DNA of 64,000 nucleotides. Source: Synechococcus sp. WH 7805. Its GTDB lineage: Bacteria > Cyanobacteriota > Cyanobacteriia > PCC-6307 > Cyanobiaceae. The stretch covers positions 2,023,455 through 2,087,454 of the forward strand of contig NZ_CH724168.1 of the NCBI RefSeq assembly GCF_000153285.1, written 5' to 3'. Below the pieces are notes generated by a model. It worked only from the letters and a program-made list of their open reading frames with translations, was not told where the DNA came from and ran no database searches. This document shows positions 1 through 11,006 of this stretch, one piece after another. Each line of letters opens with the position of its first letter. Position 1 is the stretch's first letter. The position numbers and the translations under genes were made by a program.

Positions 1-412
1 TCGCTCCTTTCTCACGGTGGCGTCGAACGGCCTCGCTGAGATCCAGATCGATCAGTGCATCGCCGCACAGCACCACAAAAGTGTCGTCGAAAAATCTCTG
101 GAAATCCTGAATTTTTTTAAGGCCACCAGCCGAACCGAGGGCGTCACCAATCAACTCTCCTTCTTCGATTCTCCCCTCAAAGCTGTAAGCGATTTCAACA
201 CCGAAGCGTTGTCCATCTCGGAAGTAGTTCTCGATCTCTTCGGCGAGGTGAGACACATTGACCATCACTTCCTTGAACCCATGCTCTTTGAGCAGTTCAA
301 GCAGGAATTCCATCACCGGCTTTTGCAGGATCGGAATCATGGGTTTGGGGATCACGTGGGTGATCGGCTGAACCCTCGTTCCTCTTCCCGCGGCCAGGAT
401 CATCGCCTTCAT
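1..412 (-). CDS. Sugar-phosphate nucleotidyltransferase, N-terminal part (runs off left edge)
   Basis: The first 137 codons are present; the gene continues beyond the left edge. The protein opens with MKAMILAAGRGTRVQPIT, which holds the glycine-rich nucleotide-binding signature (AAGxGTR) of NDP-sugar pyrophosphorylases, followed by PKPMIPI with the conserved lysine-proline. These enzymes join a sugar-1-phosphate to an NTP to make an activated sugar for cell-wall or surface glycans. Mannose-1-phosphate guanylyltransferase and RmlA/GlmU-like relatives share this start, so the substrate cannot be assigned. It follows scpA on the same strand after 45 bp and may be cotranscribed with it. Confidence 0.85.
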   Translation of the reverse strand, partial: MKAMILAAGRGTRVQPITHVIPKPMIPILQKPVMEFLLELLKEHGFKEVMVNVSHLAEEIENYFRDGQRFGVEIAYSFEGRIEEGELIGDALGSAGGLKKIQDFQRFFDDTFVVLCGDALIDLDLSEAVRRHREKGA

Positions 413-457
413 CGGCGTTACAGGCTTTTGATTAGAAAGGCCACCATAAATGGGGGG

Positions 458-1360
458 TTAAGCGGCCATCGCCGCTTTGGCCGGCGGAACAGCTGGCACG
501 TCAAGGCTGGTCAGGGGTAGTTGCGCTATCTGTCCGGGTTCCAGCACGCGTCTGAGTTGAATCGGTCCATGCAGAACGCCGAACTGTTCAAGCTCAACCT
601 GACCCTGTGACGAGAGGAACAGAAGAGCCCAAAACACACCCACGCGATCCTTGTCGAGATCCGGGGCAGCGGCATCACTCCAGTGCTCTACGAGGGTTTC
701 GAAGTTGACCCACTGGAGAGCTTGTTCCCAATTTTTCAGGTACAGGCCGAGTGCTGCGGTTGTCTCTGGCAACTTCTCACGATGGGCCAGTGCCGCGACC
801 TGGGCAATCGCCTCACGATTGGAGTAACGCTTTTGCCGCTGTCGACGACGCATGTCCAGCTCATCCGATTCAATCTGCTCAGCGATTGACTCCAGCTGTT
901 CAATCAGTTCACCGAGGGTGACCGCTCGCCGCAAAGGCGGTGGCGCCACTGGCCGCCGCTTCAGGTGCTTCTCAGGTCTTCGCGGCAGGTCGAAGCTTGG
1001 ATCCAGCCAGCCCTGATCTGCGCAATCGGCTTCAAAAGCCTCTTCAAACACCGGTGCAGGTGGGAAGGTCTGGGCTTCCAACACTTCCGCCTTGAGACTC
1101 ACCAAGACCGACGCAGCCAGGAAGGCTTCGCTGCTGTCGGCCAGATCGCGTTCGTAGCTGCCCCCTCGACTGGCCATGGCTTCTGCCATGCGTCTAGGAA
1201 CATCGATTCTCTGTTTCAGCTGGTCGAGAAATCCGTCGACCACGGCAATGACATCCACGTCCCATGGGTCCAAGTCACCGCGTTGAGCGGCGTCCTGAAG
1301 CAGACGAATGGCAAGTCTGGCGCCGGCATCAGCACTCTGATTCAGCCCGGCGTCTGTCAC
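458..1360 (-). CDS. scpA: Segregation and condensation protein A (ScpA)
   Basis: A 300-residue protein of the kleisin type. ScpA bridges the SMC ATPase heads and, with ScpB, forms the bacterial condensin that compacts and segregates the chromosome. The N-terminal part (LAIRLLQDAAQRGDLDPWDV, about residues 16-35) is the typical ScpA signature, followed by helical segments and a C-terminal winged-helix-like region. Length is slightly above the usual 250-280 residues. The start is GTG at 1360; I see no better ATG nearby. It is followed by the nucleotidyltransferase gene and preceded by the LapA-like gene with a 64-bp gap. Confidence 0.88.
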   Translation of the reverse strand: MTDAGLNQSADAGARLAIRLLQDAAQRGDLDPWDVDVIAVVDGFLDQLKQRIDVPRRMAEAMASRGGSYERDLADSSEAFLAASVLVSLKAEVLEAQTFPPAPVFEEAFEADCADQGWLDPSFDLPRRPEKHLKRRPVAPPPLRRAVTLGELIEQLESIAEQIESDELDMRRRQRQKRYSNREAIAQVAALAHREKLPETTAALGLYLKNWEQALQWVNFETLVEHWSDAAAPDLDKDRVGVFWALLFLSSQGQVELEQFGVLHGPIQLRRVLEPGQIAQLPLTSLDVPAVPPAKAAMAA

Positions 1361-1424
1361 TACCAGTTACCAACTTCAGGAAAAGTACCCAGCCTTGAAG
1401 GGGTAGGCCAGTGCCCGATGCTCT

Positions 1425-1790
1425 TTAGTTCTGAGATTCTTCAGAGCCGGGGTCTTGCGTGCTTGCCGAAGGAAGAAGCCCCAGCTGAGTCTCGACCGTG
1501 GCTCGGTAGCGGTTCAGATCTGTCTCAAGTTCATGAATTCGTATCTTCTGGGCATCAAACTCACTGGCTTGGCTGAACTTCTCAACGTTGTTCAGCATGC
1601 CGCTCCAGGTGGCGAACAACCAGGCTGCTGCAGCTCCGAAGCCAGAGGCAATCAGCAGCAGAGCGGCAAGAGGCAGCGAGTACTGAATGCCTGGCAGAAC
1701 ATGCACTGTGGTGGAGGTGGTGTTCTCCAGAGTGAAAAACACGGTGCTCAGTCCGAAGATGAAAATCAAACTGAAATTGATCTGGCGCAT
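1425..1790 (-). CDS. LapA-domain (DUF1049-type) small membrane protein
   Basis: A 121-residue protein starting at the ATG at 1790, directly before a hydrophobic segment (INFSLIFIFGLSTVFFTLEN). A second hydrophobic stretch (about residues 35-58) gives two transmembrane helices, followed by a polar coiled-coil-like tail with heptad-type residues (about 70-100). This is the usual layout of LapA/DUF1049 proteins, which in other bacteria take part in envelope or lipopolysaccharide assembly; the cyanobacterial role is not established. An in-frame GTG or ATG up to 1832 would add only polar residues and is less likely. It lies 81 bp downstream of ndhD on the same strand. Confidence 0.6.
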   Translation of the reverse strand: MRQINFSLIFIFGLSTVFFTLENTTSTTVHVLPGIQYSLPLAALLLIASGFGAAAAWLFATWSGMLNNVEKFSQASEFDAQKIRIHELETDLNRYRATVETQLGLLPSASTQDPGSEESQN

Positions 1791-1871
1791 CGACCGAATT
1801 GGTTCATTCACCCAAAAGGTATGGGAACACAATTGATTGATTAACGGACGAATCGGAACAGATGAAGATCG

Positions 1872-3542
1872 TTACGTTGCGCCAGGCGAGGGAAGTTTGG
1901 GTGCTTGAAGCAGAGCGGGGGCCAGGCTTGGATTTCTGATCAGAGGTGCGGTTGGACGGGTGATGGCTTCCATGGCCGCGACATTGCGATCCACGAGTGC
2001 CTCGATGGCTGTGCGGTAGCTGTCGGTCATCAGGCGTGGGTAGAGCCCGATGCCAATGATGGGCACGAGCAAACAGCCGATGATGTAAACCTCGCGAGGT
2101 TCGGCATCCACCAGATTGGTATTGGAGGCCAACTGCACGTTTTCCTTGCCGAAGAAGATCTCCCTCAGCATCGACAGCAGGTAGATCGGGGTGAGGATCA
2201 CACCAACGGCAGCGAGCCCGTCGATCACAATGCGGAAGGAGAGGGTATAAGCCTCATCGGTGGCGAATCCGGTGAACACCATGAGTTCGCTGACAAAACC
2301 ACTCATGCCCGGAAGAGCCAAAGAGGCCAGGGAGCAGACGGTCCAGAGGGCAAACATGATGCGCATTTTTTGCCCGACACCGCCCATCTCATCCAGTTGC
2401 AGGGTGTGGGTGCGGTCATAAGTGGCGCCAACTAGGAAAAACAGACTGGCGCCGATCAGTCCGTGGCTAATCATCTGGAGCATGGCTCCGCTGGTTCCGA
2501 GGGCACTGAAACTGCCGATGCCGATCAACACAAATCCCATGTGACTGATCGAGCTGTAGGCGATCTTGCGTTTGAGGTTGCGCTGGGCGAAGGACGTGAG
2601 AGCCGCGTAAATGATGTTCACAACCCCAAGCACCACGAGCAGCGGTGCGAACTGTGCATGGGCTTCCGGCAGTATTTCGGCGTTGAATCGCATCAGCGCA
2701 TAGCCCCCCATTTTCAGAAGGATTCCCGCCAGCAGCATGTGCACAGGTGCTGTGGCTTCACCATGGGCATCTGGAAGCCAGGTGTGCAAAGGCACAATCG
2801 GAAGTTTGACGCCGAACGCGATCAACAGTCCTGCGTAGCAAAGAAGCTGAAAATTTGTACTGAATCCTTTCTGGGCCAGCACGGAATATTCAAAGCTGGG
2901 AGCGCCTCCGCCCATGAACCCCATTGCGAGGGCAGCCAAAAGGATGAACAGAGAGCTTCCTGCCGTGTAGAGGATGAATTTGGTCGCCGCGTATTGACGT
3001 TTCTTTCCTCCCCAGATCGCCAGCAACAGATACACCGGCAGCAGTTCAAGTTCCCAAGCCAGAAAGAAAAGCAGCATGTCCTGGACAGCGAAGACAGCGA
3101 TCTGCCCGCCGTCCATGGCCAGCATCAGAAAAAAGAACAGCTTCGGTTTGAAAGTCACCGGCCACGCAGCCAGTACAGCCAGGGCTGTGATGAAGCTGGT
3201 CAGAAGGATGAGGGGCATGGACAAGCCATCGGCCCCGACGGCCCAGGTCAGACCAAGATTCGGAAGCCAACTCACCCGCTCCGAGAGCTGCAATCCACTG
3301 AAGCTGGGGTCGTAGCCGGTGAGGTAGGCAGCGACCGTGATCAGAAAAGTAGTCAGGGCGATACCCAGGGCGAACCAACGCACCTGACGCCCGTCACCCT
3401 GATCAGGGATGAAGGGAACCATCAGCGAACCAACGATCGGGAAAAGAATCGAGAGGCTCAGCCAGGGGAACTGGGCGGGGATGATGCCCGCAGCGATATC
3501 AGCTGCCGGGTCAAACGGGGCACTGACGGCAAAGTCCAGCAA
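1872..3542 (-). CDS. ndhD: NAD(P)H-quinone oxidoreductase subunit 4 (NdhD1-type)
   Basis: A 556-residue polytopic protein of the Mrp-antiporter family, one of the proton-pumping subunits of thylakoid NDH-1, which takes part in respiration and cyclic electron flow. About 14 hydrophobic helices are visible, with the family's charged membrane residues, for example the [14 protein letters not shown] stretch (Glu), [18 protein letters not shown] and the [13 protein letters not shown] lysine. It lies 102 bp after ndhF on the same strand, the common ndhF1-ndhD1 arrangement, so it most likely belongs to the respiratory/cyclic form of the complex and not the CO2-uptake form. The open frame begins with TTG at 3542, so the exact start is uncertain by a few codons. 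Confidence 0.95.
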   Translation of the reverse strand: MLDFAVSAPFDPAADIAAGIIPAQFPWLSLSILFPIVGSLMVPFIPDQGDGRQVRWFALGIALTTFLITVAAYLTGYDPSFSGLQLSERVSWLPNLGLTWAVGADGLSMPLILLTSFITALAVLAAWPVTFKPKLFFFLMLAMDGGQIAVFAVQDMLLFFLAWELELLPVYLLLAIWGGKKRQYAATKFILYTAGSSLFILLAALAMGFMGGGAPSFEYSVLAQKGFSTNFQLLCYAGLLIAFGVKLPIVPLHTWLPDAHGEATAPVHMLLAGILLKMGGYALMRFNAEILPEAHAQFAPLLVVLGVVNIIYAALTSFAQRNLKRKIAYSSISHMGFVLIGIGSFSALGTSGAMLQMISHGLIGASLFFLVGATYDRTHTLQLDEMGGVGQKMRIMFALWTVCSLASLALPGMSGFVSELMVFTGFATDEAYTLSFRIVIDGLAAVGVILTPIYLLSMLREIFFGKENVQLASNTNLVDAEPREVYIIGCLLVPIIGIGLYPRLMTDSYRTAIEALVDRNVAAMEAITRPTAPLIRNPSLAPALLQAPKLPSPGAT

Positions 3543-3644
3543 GAATCAGCACATTCACCACTGTTCGGAGTGTAGAAATGCTCAGTGATCTGGCATCCCG
3601 TCGATAGGCGTTGACACACACAACGCCGAATCCTCATCCTGGAA

Positions 3645-5657
3645 TCAGGCGATCGGACCTCCGAGGACACCGAATAAGACCACCAGGGCGATCACACCTC
3701 CGAACACGATCAGGGCATAGAACTGCGCCCGCCCCGTTTCGAAATACTTGAGGCCTTCGCCACTGCCCAGCGTCAGGAGGCCTGTGAGGTTCACGACGCC
3801 GTCGACGACCTTGGCATCCACTTCGAGAACTTCACGGGCAATTTTTCGGCTGCCACGCACAAAAAGCTTTTCATTGATGGCATCGAGGTACCACTTGTTG
3901 GCGAGGAAGGCATTCACGCTGGGGAAGCGGGCCGCTACTAGCTGTCCCAGATCGATCCGTTGCAGCGCATAGGCCAAAACAGCCACTGTGATTCCAGCTG
4001 CCGAGATGGCGACAGAGGCGCCGGCAAGGGGCAGGAATTCGCCCCAGCTGAAATGTTCGGCCATCTCGACGGCTTCCTCCGGGTTGAGCAAGGCCGCAAA
4101 CCGGCTGTTCCAGGGAGTCCCCAGCAAGCCGATCAGGATGGAGGGGACGGCCAGCACGATGAGCGGCGCGGTCATCGACCAAGGTGACTCGTGCAGAGAC
4201 CCCCCATGGTGGGTGTGTTCAGCATCCACGGATTTGCCTGCAGCTTCCATAAGCCGTGCCTGCAGGGCTTCATCGTTTCCGCGGAACTGCCCTTCGAACG
4301 TGAGGAAGTAAAGGCGGAACATGTAGAAGGCCGTCATGCCTGCGGTGAGGAAGCCCACAACCCAGAGCACAGGGAAGGTCTGAAACGCTTGACCAAGGAT
4401 TTCGTCTTTGCTCCAGAAACCCGCCAAGGGGGGAATTCCGCTGATGGCGACACAGCCGATCAGGAAGGTGATGGCCGTGATGGGCATTTTCTTGCGTAGA
4501 CCTCCCATCAGGCGCATGTCCTGCGCCAGGACTGGTTCGTGCCCCACAACATCCTCCATGGCGTGGATCACCGATCCTGAGCCCAGGAAGAGCATGGCCT
4601 TAAAGAATGCGTGGGTGACCAGGTGGAACATCCCGGCCACCGGTGCACCGCAACCCATGGCCAGCATCATGTAGCCCAGCTGGGAGACAGTGCTGTAGGC
4701 CAGGCCTTTTTTCAGATCCATCTGCGTCAGGGCGATCGAGGCACCTAGGAAACAGGTCAGCGCTCCGATCACAGCGATGAACACTCCGACACTGGGGAAC
4801 TGGCTGTAGAGCGGTTCCAGTCGGGCCACCAAGAACACACCGGCAGCCACCATCGTGGCGGCATGAATCAGGGCTGAGATTGGCGTGGGGCCTTCCATGG
4901 CGTCGGGCAACCACACGTGCAGAGGGAACTGGGCTGATTTCGCCATCGGTCCCATGAAGACCAACAGACAGAGGGCCAGAGCGGCCCAGCCGGGAACCAC
5001 CCCGCTGCTGACCGCCGCCGATAGTCCATCAGCAATGCCTTGGAAGCCGAAGCTACCCGTCGCCCAAAACAGGCCAAGGATGCCCAGTAGAAGTCCGAAG
5101 TCGCCCACTCGATTCACGACAAAGGCTTTCTGCGCAGCGTGAGCCGCGCCATCACGGTCGTACCAGAAACCGACCAATAAGTAAGAGGACATGCCCACAA
5201 GCTCCCAGAACACGTAAATCTCAAGGAGGTTGGGACTGACCACCAAGCCCAGCATCGAGCTGCTGAAGATCGCCAGGTAGGTGAAAAAGCGCACATAGCT
5301 TTTGTCGTGCGCCATGTAGCCATGGGAGTAAATCATCACCAGCAAAGCCACGGTGGTGACCAGTGCCAGCATCACAGCGGCGAGTGGATCAACCACGTAG
5401 CCCATCGGCAGGCTGAAATCACCCGCACTCGCCCACACAAAAAGGTGTTCAACGGGCGGAGCCCCTCCCAACTGTTCGAAGAGGACCGCGTAGCTGATCA
5501 CTGCCGCAGCACCAATGCAGCTGATCAGCAGCAGTGCAACCGGTTTGCGTAGGCGGTTGATGGTGCGGTTGAAGCTGATCAGGCCTAGACCAGTGATCAA
5601 TGCCCCAATCAAGGGCAGCACCGGAATCAACCAGGCGGAGTCTGCAGCCGAGGGCAT
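3645..5657 (-). CDS. ndhF: NAD(P)H-quinone oxidoreductase subunit 5 (NdhF1-type)
   Basis: A 670-residue membrane subunit of NDH-1 with about 16 helices. The N-terminal oxidored_q1 core contains FPLHVWLPDAMEGPTPISAL and the KKGLAYSTVSQLGYMM lysine motif; a long C-terminal part follows, as in NuoL/NdhF. It is a distal proton-pumping subunit at the end of the membrane arm. The ATG at 5657 is clear. It is transcribed away from the rbcR-type regulator together with the isomerase gene upstream (34-bp gap) and ndhD downstream. In cyanobacteria RbcR/CcmR-type LysR proteins can control ndhF/ndhD genes, so the neighbourhood suggests regulation by CO2 supply (inference). Confidence 0.95.
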   Translation of the reverse strand: MPSAADSAWLIPVLPLIGALITGLGLISFNRTINRLRKPVALLLISCIGAAAVISYAVLFEQLGGAPPVEHLFVWASAGDFSLPMGYVVDPLAAVMLALVTTVALLVMIYSHGYMAHDKSYVRFFTYLAIFSSSMLGLVVSPNLLEIYVFWELVGMSSYLLVGFWYDRDGAAHAAQKAFVVNRVGDFGLLLGILGLFWATGSFGFQGIADGLSAAVSSGVVPGWAALALCLLVFMGPMAKSAQFPLHVWLPDAMEGPTPISALIHAATMVAAGVFLVARLEPLYSQFPSVGVFIAVIGALTCFLGASIALTQMDLKKGLAYSTVSQLGYMMLAMGCGAPVAGMFHLVTHAFFKAMLFLGSGSVIHAMEDVVGHEPVLAQDMRLMGGLRKKMPITAITFLIGCVAISGIPPLAGFWSKDEILGQAFQTFPVLWVVGFLTAGMTAFYMFRLYFLTFEGQFRGNDEALQARLMEAAGKSVDAEHTHHGGSLHESPWSMTAPLIVLAVPSILIGLLGTPWNSRFAALLNPEEAVEMAEHFSWGEFLPLAGASVAISAAGITVAVLAYALQRIDLGQLVAARFPSVNAFLANKWYLDAINEKLFVRGSRKIAREVLEVDAKVVDGVVNLTGLLTLGSGEGLKYFETGRAQFYALIVFGGVIALVVLFGVLGGPIA

Positions 5658-5691
5658 CCGGATAAGGAAGGTTGTCTCGAGTGTAAGCAGC

Positions 5692-6393
5692 TCAGTTCAG
5701 CAGTTCTCCGAGACGGGACTGCAGGAAGGCCATTCCTCCGGCCGGGATGAACCGATGGGCCCACCAGAACACTCCTACGGCAATGGCGATCCCCAACTGG
5801 GCTGGTCTGAACAGTTCTTGCCAGACCAGCTGCTGGCGGCCATCGAGAACAGCCGCGAATGGAAGCACTGAGGTCTCAGAGCGCAGGGTCTCGAATGCGT
5901 CTCCGAACCGAGCCCTCTGGCGACGGTCGCCGTGCCATATCGCAAACAGATGGTGCCCGATCAGTCCGGCACAGGTCACCAACATGAAGCTGCTCCCGAT
6001 CCAGAGGGCGTGGCTGAGGCACCAGAGAATCTGTCCAACAGCCTGAGGGTGTCGACTGATGCGGATGATTCCGGTTGCGTAGAGACGCACCTGGGGTTTG
6101 AGTACCGCGGGAATTTCCAGCAGGTTGTACGTGGCTGGATACAAAAACAGGAAGCTGATGGCCGTGATGCTCCATACCGCGGGCACCATTCCAGGTACCC
6201 CCTGGAGATTCCACAGACGGATCCCGTCGTATCGATGGGCGAGAAAGTAGCCGATCACGACAACCGCCGAGGGAATACTGAGGGCGGCAAAGATCAAACG
6301 CCAGGCCCGGGCACCGATCCTGACTTCCGCCCGACTGCGCAGAGCAGCTCCGCCACTGTGAATCAGGGCGAAACCCAGAAGCAGTAGAACCAT
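5692..6393 (-). CDS. 15-cis-zeta-carotene isomerase, Z-ISO type (NnrU family)
   Basis: A 233-residue membrane protein when started at the ATG at 6393; an in-frame GTG at 6483 would add 30 polar residues. It has five to six hydrophobic helices and the NnrU fold. Several stretches match what I recall of plant Z-ISO closely: HRYDG (53-57), RHPQ (114-117), GHHLF (146-150) and GDRR (155-158), with conserved histidines suited to heme binding. Z-ISO isomerises the 15-cis bond of tri-cis zeta-carotene between the CrtP and CrtQ steps. Automatic annotation would usually call this NnrU. Genes for CrtP, CrtB and CrtQ lie in the same window, which supports the carotenoid reading. It precedes ndhF by 34 bp and diverges from the regulator. 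Confidence 0.75.
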   Translation of the reverse strand: MVLLLLGFALIHSGGAALRSRAEVRIGARAWRLIFAALSIPSAVVVIGYFLAHRYDGIRLWNLQGVPGMVPAVWSITAISFLFLYPATYNLLEIPAVLKPQVRLYATGIIRISRHPQAVGQILWCLSHALWIGSSFMLVTCAGLIGHHLFAIWHGDRRQRARFGDAFETLRSETSVLPFAAVLDGRQQLVWQELFRPAQLGIAIAVGVFWWAHRFIPAGGMAFLQSRLGELLN

Positions 6394-6523
6394 CACAAGG
6401 CTGCTGTGGTGGAGATCGCCGGTTACTTCAGCCAACGAGATGCAGCGGGAGCGTTGATTCTGGAGGCTGGGGGGGAGATCCACTTACAGTTTTTACCTTC
6501 CTGCTGCCTCAAGGCAGCTCTCC

Positions 6524-7528
6524 ATGGCCGATCTGCCCTTCACTCTCGATCAGCTGCGCATCCTGCGAGCCATCGTCAGCGAGGGAAGCTTCAAGAAGGC
6601 TGCTGACAGCCTTTACGTGACCCAGCCGGCTGTGAGCCTCCAGATCCAGAATCTCGAGAAACAGCTAGAGGTTTCGCTGTTTGACCGCGGTGGACGCAAG
6701 GCACAGCTCACCGAAGCGGGCCATCTTCTCCTCAGTTACTGCGATCGAATCCTCAGCCAATGCCATGAGGCTTGCCGAGCGCTTGATGACCTGCATGACC
6801 TCAAAGGCGGCTCGCTGCTCGTGGGCGCCAGCCAGACGACGGGCACGTATCTGATGCCGCGGATGATCGGACTGTTCCGTCAAAAATTCCCAGATGTTTC
6901 CGTGCAGCTGCACGTGCACAGCACTCGGCGTACCGGATGGAGCGTTGCCAATGGTCAGATCGATCTGGCGATCATTGGCGGGGAGCTCCCCGCTGAACTG
7001 AATGAGCTGTTGCAGGTGGTGCCCTACGCCAGTGATGAGCTGGCGCTGGTTTTGCCCGTCAAGCATCCCCTGGCGCGCTTGGTGGAGCTCAGCAAGGATG
7101 ATCTCTACCGTCTCGGATTCGTGAGCTTGGACGCGCAGTCCACGACGCGCAAGATGGTGGATCAGCTCTTGGCGCGATCCGGTCTTGACGTGCAGCGTCT
7201 ACGCATCGAGATGGAGTTGAATTCCTTCGAGGCCATCAAAAATGCCGTTCAGGCCGGTCTTGGAGCAGCTTTTTTGCCTGTGGTGTCGATCGAGCGGGAG
7301 CTCACAGCGAACACTCTGCATCGCCCCATGGTGGTGGATCTGCAGGTGCGCCGACAGCTGAAGCTGATCACGAATCCATCGCGTTACTGCTCTCGCGCAG
7401 CAGAGGCGTTTCGCAGGGATGTGTTGCCGGTGTTTGCCAGTGCCGACAGCCCCCTGCGACAAGCCAGAGGTGGGTCTTCCCCTCTTGAACCTGCGGAAGA
7501 CCCTTTTGAAACGAGAAATCAGAACTGA
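6524..7528 (+). CDS. rbcR: LysR-family transcriptional regulator, RbcR/CcmR type
   Basis: A 334-residue LysR regulator starting at the ATG at 6524. The winged helix-turn-helix is at about residues 4-62 ([20 protein letters not shown] and [18 protein letters not shown]), followed by a type 2 periplasmic-binding-like effector domain (about 95-300). The sequence resembles the cyanobacterial/plastid RbcR (Ycf30)-CcmR group, which senses metabolites linked to CO2 status and controls rbc, ndh or inorganic-carbon uptake genes. It diverges from the isomerase-ndhF-ndhD unit, the usual place for a LysR protein that controls its neighbours. Its 3' end overlaps the convergent DUF3172 gene by 10 bp. Which paralogue it is (RbcR or CcmR) cannot be settled from sequence alone. 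Confidence 0.88.
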   Translation: MADLPFTLDQLRILRAIVSEGSFKKAADSLYVTQPAVSLQIQNLEKQLEVSLFDRGGRKAQLTEAGHLLLSYCDRILSQCHEACRALDDLHDLKGGSLLVGASQTTGTYLMPRMIGLFRQKFPDVSVQLHVHSTRRTGWSVANGQIDLAIIGGELPAELNELLQVVPYASDELALVLPVKHPLARLVELSKDDLYRLGFVSLDAQSTTRKMVDQLLARSGLDVQRLRIEMELNSFEAIKNAVQAGLGAAFLPVVSIERELTANTLHRPMVVDLQVRRQLKLITNPSRYCSRAAEAFRRDVLPVFASADSPLRQARGGSSPLEPAEDPFETRNQN

Positions 7529-8151
7529 TCAGCTTCAGGTGTAATTCCCACAGTGTCGTCAGCGACACCACGCGTCAGAAACTTGTTCTGGCTGATGTCG
7601 GTTTGATAGACACAGCGCACTACCGGTTTGTCGCGAACAGACCCGATGTACGCAAATGTATTCATCCGCTGCTTGCACTCACGCTCCTGGGAGGAGGTGA
7701 TGGCACCTTCCTTTCTCAGGACAGCCCAGTTCTCGCGACGGATCACGCAACCAGGCTGAAGCGTGGGTTGGGTCACGAAGCTGCTGGAGGGATTGAGCGT
7801 GGTGTACATCTCGATGTCCATCACGAATGCGCTCGCTCCCCACTGTCGGCAGAACTCAGGATCCGGCACGGCCATGTCGAGCTGCTGAGAACTGGCAATG
7901 TTGCCCTGGTCTCCCTGGGTGGTGCTGGTCACAGCACTTCCGATGCCAATCCCAATCACGAGAACACCGGCCAGGATGGCCACAGTGGCACTGTTCAGGC
8001 GCATGCCCCCATTGGCCGATGGGCCAGGTGGAGGGCCTCCATAGCCTCGGCCACTGCGTCGCTCATCCATGCGGGGATCCCCAGTGCGACGGCGGTCGTC
8101 GGAGCGTCGGTCAACGCCGGCACGGGGACGGTCGTAGGGGGATCGGCTCAC
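7519..8151 (-). CDS. DUF3172-type membrane-anchored protein
   Basis: A 210-residue cyanobacterial protein of unknown function. The first 50 residues are rich in Arg, Asp, Pro and Gly ([20 protein letters not shown] and onward), then comes one transmembrane helix (about 54-75, [17 protein letters not shown]), then a globular part with three cysteines ([19 protein letters not shown]) and a fourth in VVRCVY, possibly forming disulphides outside the cytoplasm. Start GTG at 8151 overlaps the stop of ndhM (GTGA), so the two are probably translated from one message. The link to NDH-1 is positional only. The family assignment rests on memory of cyanobacterial DUF3172 proteins. Confidence 0.65.
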   Translation of the reverse strand: MSRSPYDRPRAGVDRRSDDRRRTGDPRMDERRSGRGYGGPPPGPSANGGMRLNSATVAILAGVLVIGIGIGSAVTSTTQGDQGNIASSQQLDMAVPDPEFCRQWGASAFVMDIEMYTTLNPSSSFVTQPTLQPGCVIRRENWAVLRKEGAITSSQERECKQRMNTFAYIGSVRDKPVVRCVYQTDISQNKFLTRGVADDTVGITPEADQF

Positions 8152-8495
8152 AGCAGTTCAGGGGTCCTTGGCAGGCCCATGGAGTAGTTCAACACCCTGC
8201 AGTCAGGGTTGTACTTGAGAGTTCCAGCTTGGAGGAGCTCTCTGATGCATCCCTCCAGTTCGGTGCCGATGCGCCGCAGGTTGTAGTCATTCAGGGCCTG
8301 ACCCGCATGGCTGTCGACCAGTTCGCGAAAGCGGGTCTGAATGATCTCCACGGAGCTATCGCTCCAAAGAAATTCGTTGTCAGGGTCCAGATCCATAGTG
8401 AGTTGAGTCGAATCGGGGACGAGATCTCCGTTCTCAACCCGAGCTGTGAACAGACGGACGTGGCGCGTGGTGCTCTTGAGCAGGGTCTCGGCCAT
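8148..8495 (-). CDS. ndhM: NAD(P)H-quinone oxidoreductase subunit M
   Basis: A 115-residue protein starting at the ATG at 8495 ([20 protein letters not shown]), the typical length and start of cyanobacterial NdhM. This is a peripheral subunit specific to oxygenic phototrophs that binds the hydrophilic/connecting part of NDH-1. Conserved features are [23 protein letters not shown] and the C-terminal [17 protein letters not shown] longer in-frame extension up to 8588 exists but is not typical of the family. It diverges from crtP with 108 bp between the starts and is followed by the DUF3172 gene with a 4-bp overlap. Confidence 0.93.
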   Translation of the reverse strand: MAETLLKSTTRHVRLFTARVENGDLVPDSTQLTMDLDPDNEFLWSDSSVEIIQTRFRELVDSHAGQALNDYNLRRIGTELEGCIRELLQAGTLKYNPDCRVLNYSMGLPRTPELL

Positions 8496-8576
8496 AGGGC
8501 AAACATTGCGGAATGGGCACCGCAGAGGCGCACTGATCTTGACTTTAAGAAGCGGAGCAGGAACCTCTCCTTTTAA

Positions 8577-10022
<1,446 letters not shown>

Positions 10023-10025
10023 GTC

Positions 10026-10934
10026 ATGCGCCTTTCCACCCCGGATCTCGACGCAGCTTTTGAGGCCTGCCGTCGAGAGACCGCTGAGTGGGCAAAAACC
10101 TTCTACCTGGGAACACTTCTTCTTCCCGCTGAGAAGCGTCGAGCCATTTGGGCAATTTACGTTTGGTGTCGCCGCACAGATGAACTGATGGATAGCGAAG
10201 AGGCGCAATCCCGTTCAGTTCAGGAGCTTTCTGATCGCCTGGATCAGTGGGAACACAAAACGCGAGCACTTTTTCGTGGTGAGGTTCGCGATGATCTTGA
10301 TGCTGTCATGGTTGACACGCTCGAGCGATTTCCGCAGGGAATTCAGCCTTATCTCGACATGATCGAGGGGCAAAGAATGGATTTAACGTGGACTCGATAT
10401 CCGTGTTTCGAAGATCTCAAGCTGTATTGCTACAGAGTGGCCGGCACTGTGGGATTAATGACACAGGGTGTTATGGGAGTTGATGATGCCTATACCTCAG
10501 CGCCCTGGAGCGATCGACCGGATACTTCTGATGCGGCCATAGCACTTGGTATTGCTAATCAACTCACAAATATTCTTCGAGACATTGGTGAAGATCGTGG
10601 GAGAGGGAGAATTTATTTGCCCCAGGAAGATCTTGATTATTTTGGTTACAGTGAGGATGATCTTCTTGCCGGCAAGCTTAATCAATCATGGAAAGACCTT
10701 ATGGCCTTTCAGCTGCAAAGGGCTCGTGATTGGTTTGATCGCTCCGAGGCGGGAGTGCGTTGGCTTTCGAGAGATGCGCGATGGCCGGTTTGGACGTCTC
10801 TCCGTTTATACAGAGGCATTCTCGATGTTATTGAACGCCAAGAATATGACGTTTTTAATGCACGGGCTTATGTTGGTAAATTCGATAAGTTTCTTGATTT
10901 ACCCCGCTCATTTGTTCTCGCTCAATCGCGTTGA
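10026..10934 (+). CDS. crtB: Phytoene synthase (CrtB)
   Basis: A 302-residue all-helical prenyl synthase that condenses two geranylgeranyl diphosphates to phytoene, the first carotenoid-specific step. The first Asp-rich motif is D52-ELM-D56 after RRT; the second, in NQLTNILRDIGEDRGRGRIY, contains the conserved DxGED Mg-binding core. The ATG at 10026 is 3 bp after crtP. The second half of the gene is markedly more AT-rich than the first and than crtP (hand count about 40-43% GC over 10561-10680), although the protein remains intact. A hairpin with T/A tracts follows the stop codon. Confidence 0.96.
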   Translation: MRLSTPDLDAAFEACRRETAEWAKTFYLGTLLLPAEKRRAIWAIYVWCRRTDELMDSEEAQSRSVQELSDRLDQWEHKTRALFRGEVRDDLDAVMVDTLERFPQGIQPYLDMIEGQRMDLTWTRYPCFEDLKLYCYRVAGTVGLMTQGVMGVDDAYTSAPWSDRPDTSDAAIALGIANQLTNILRDIGEDRGRGRIYLPQEDLDYFGYSEDDLLAGKLNQSWKDLMAFQLQRARDWFDRSEAGVRWLSRDARWPVWTSLRLYRGILDVIERQEYDVFNARAYVGKFDKFLDLPRSFVLAQSR

Positions 10935-10938
10935 AGAT

Positions 10939-10968
10939 TAAAAAACCGACCTCACTGAGATCGGTTTC
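10939..10968. terminator. Bidirectional terminator between crtB and the RRM gene
   Basis: Arms AACCGACCTCA (10944-10954) and TGAGATCGGTT (10956-10966) pair with one mismatch. An A-tract precedes the stem (10939-10945), giving a good U-run on the minus strand, and there is a shorter T-run after it on the plus strand. The position between two convergent genes fits a shared terminator. Confidence 0.7.
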
Positions 10969-11006
10969 AAATGAATTTGAATTGTGCTTGATTAAGCTCT
11001 TGGGGT

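Noticed and set aside
2463-3575. 370-codon plus-strand open frame opposite ndhD
   Set aside because: It is the antisense shadow of a strongly supported membrane-protein gene; its product is Gln/His/Glu-rich without any family features.
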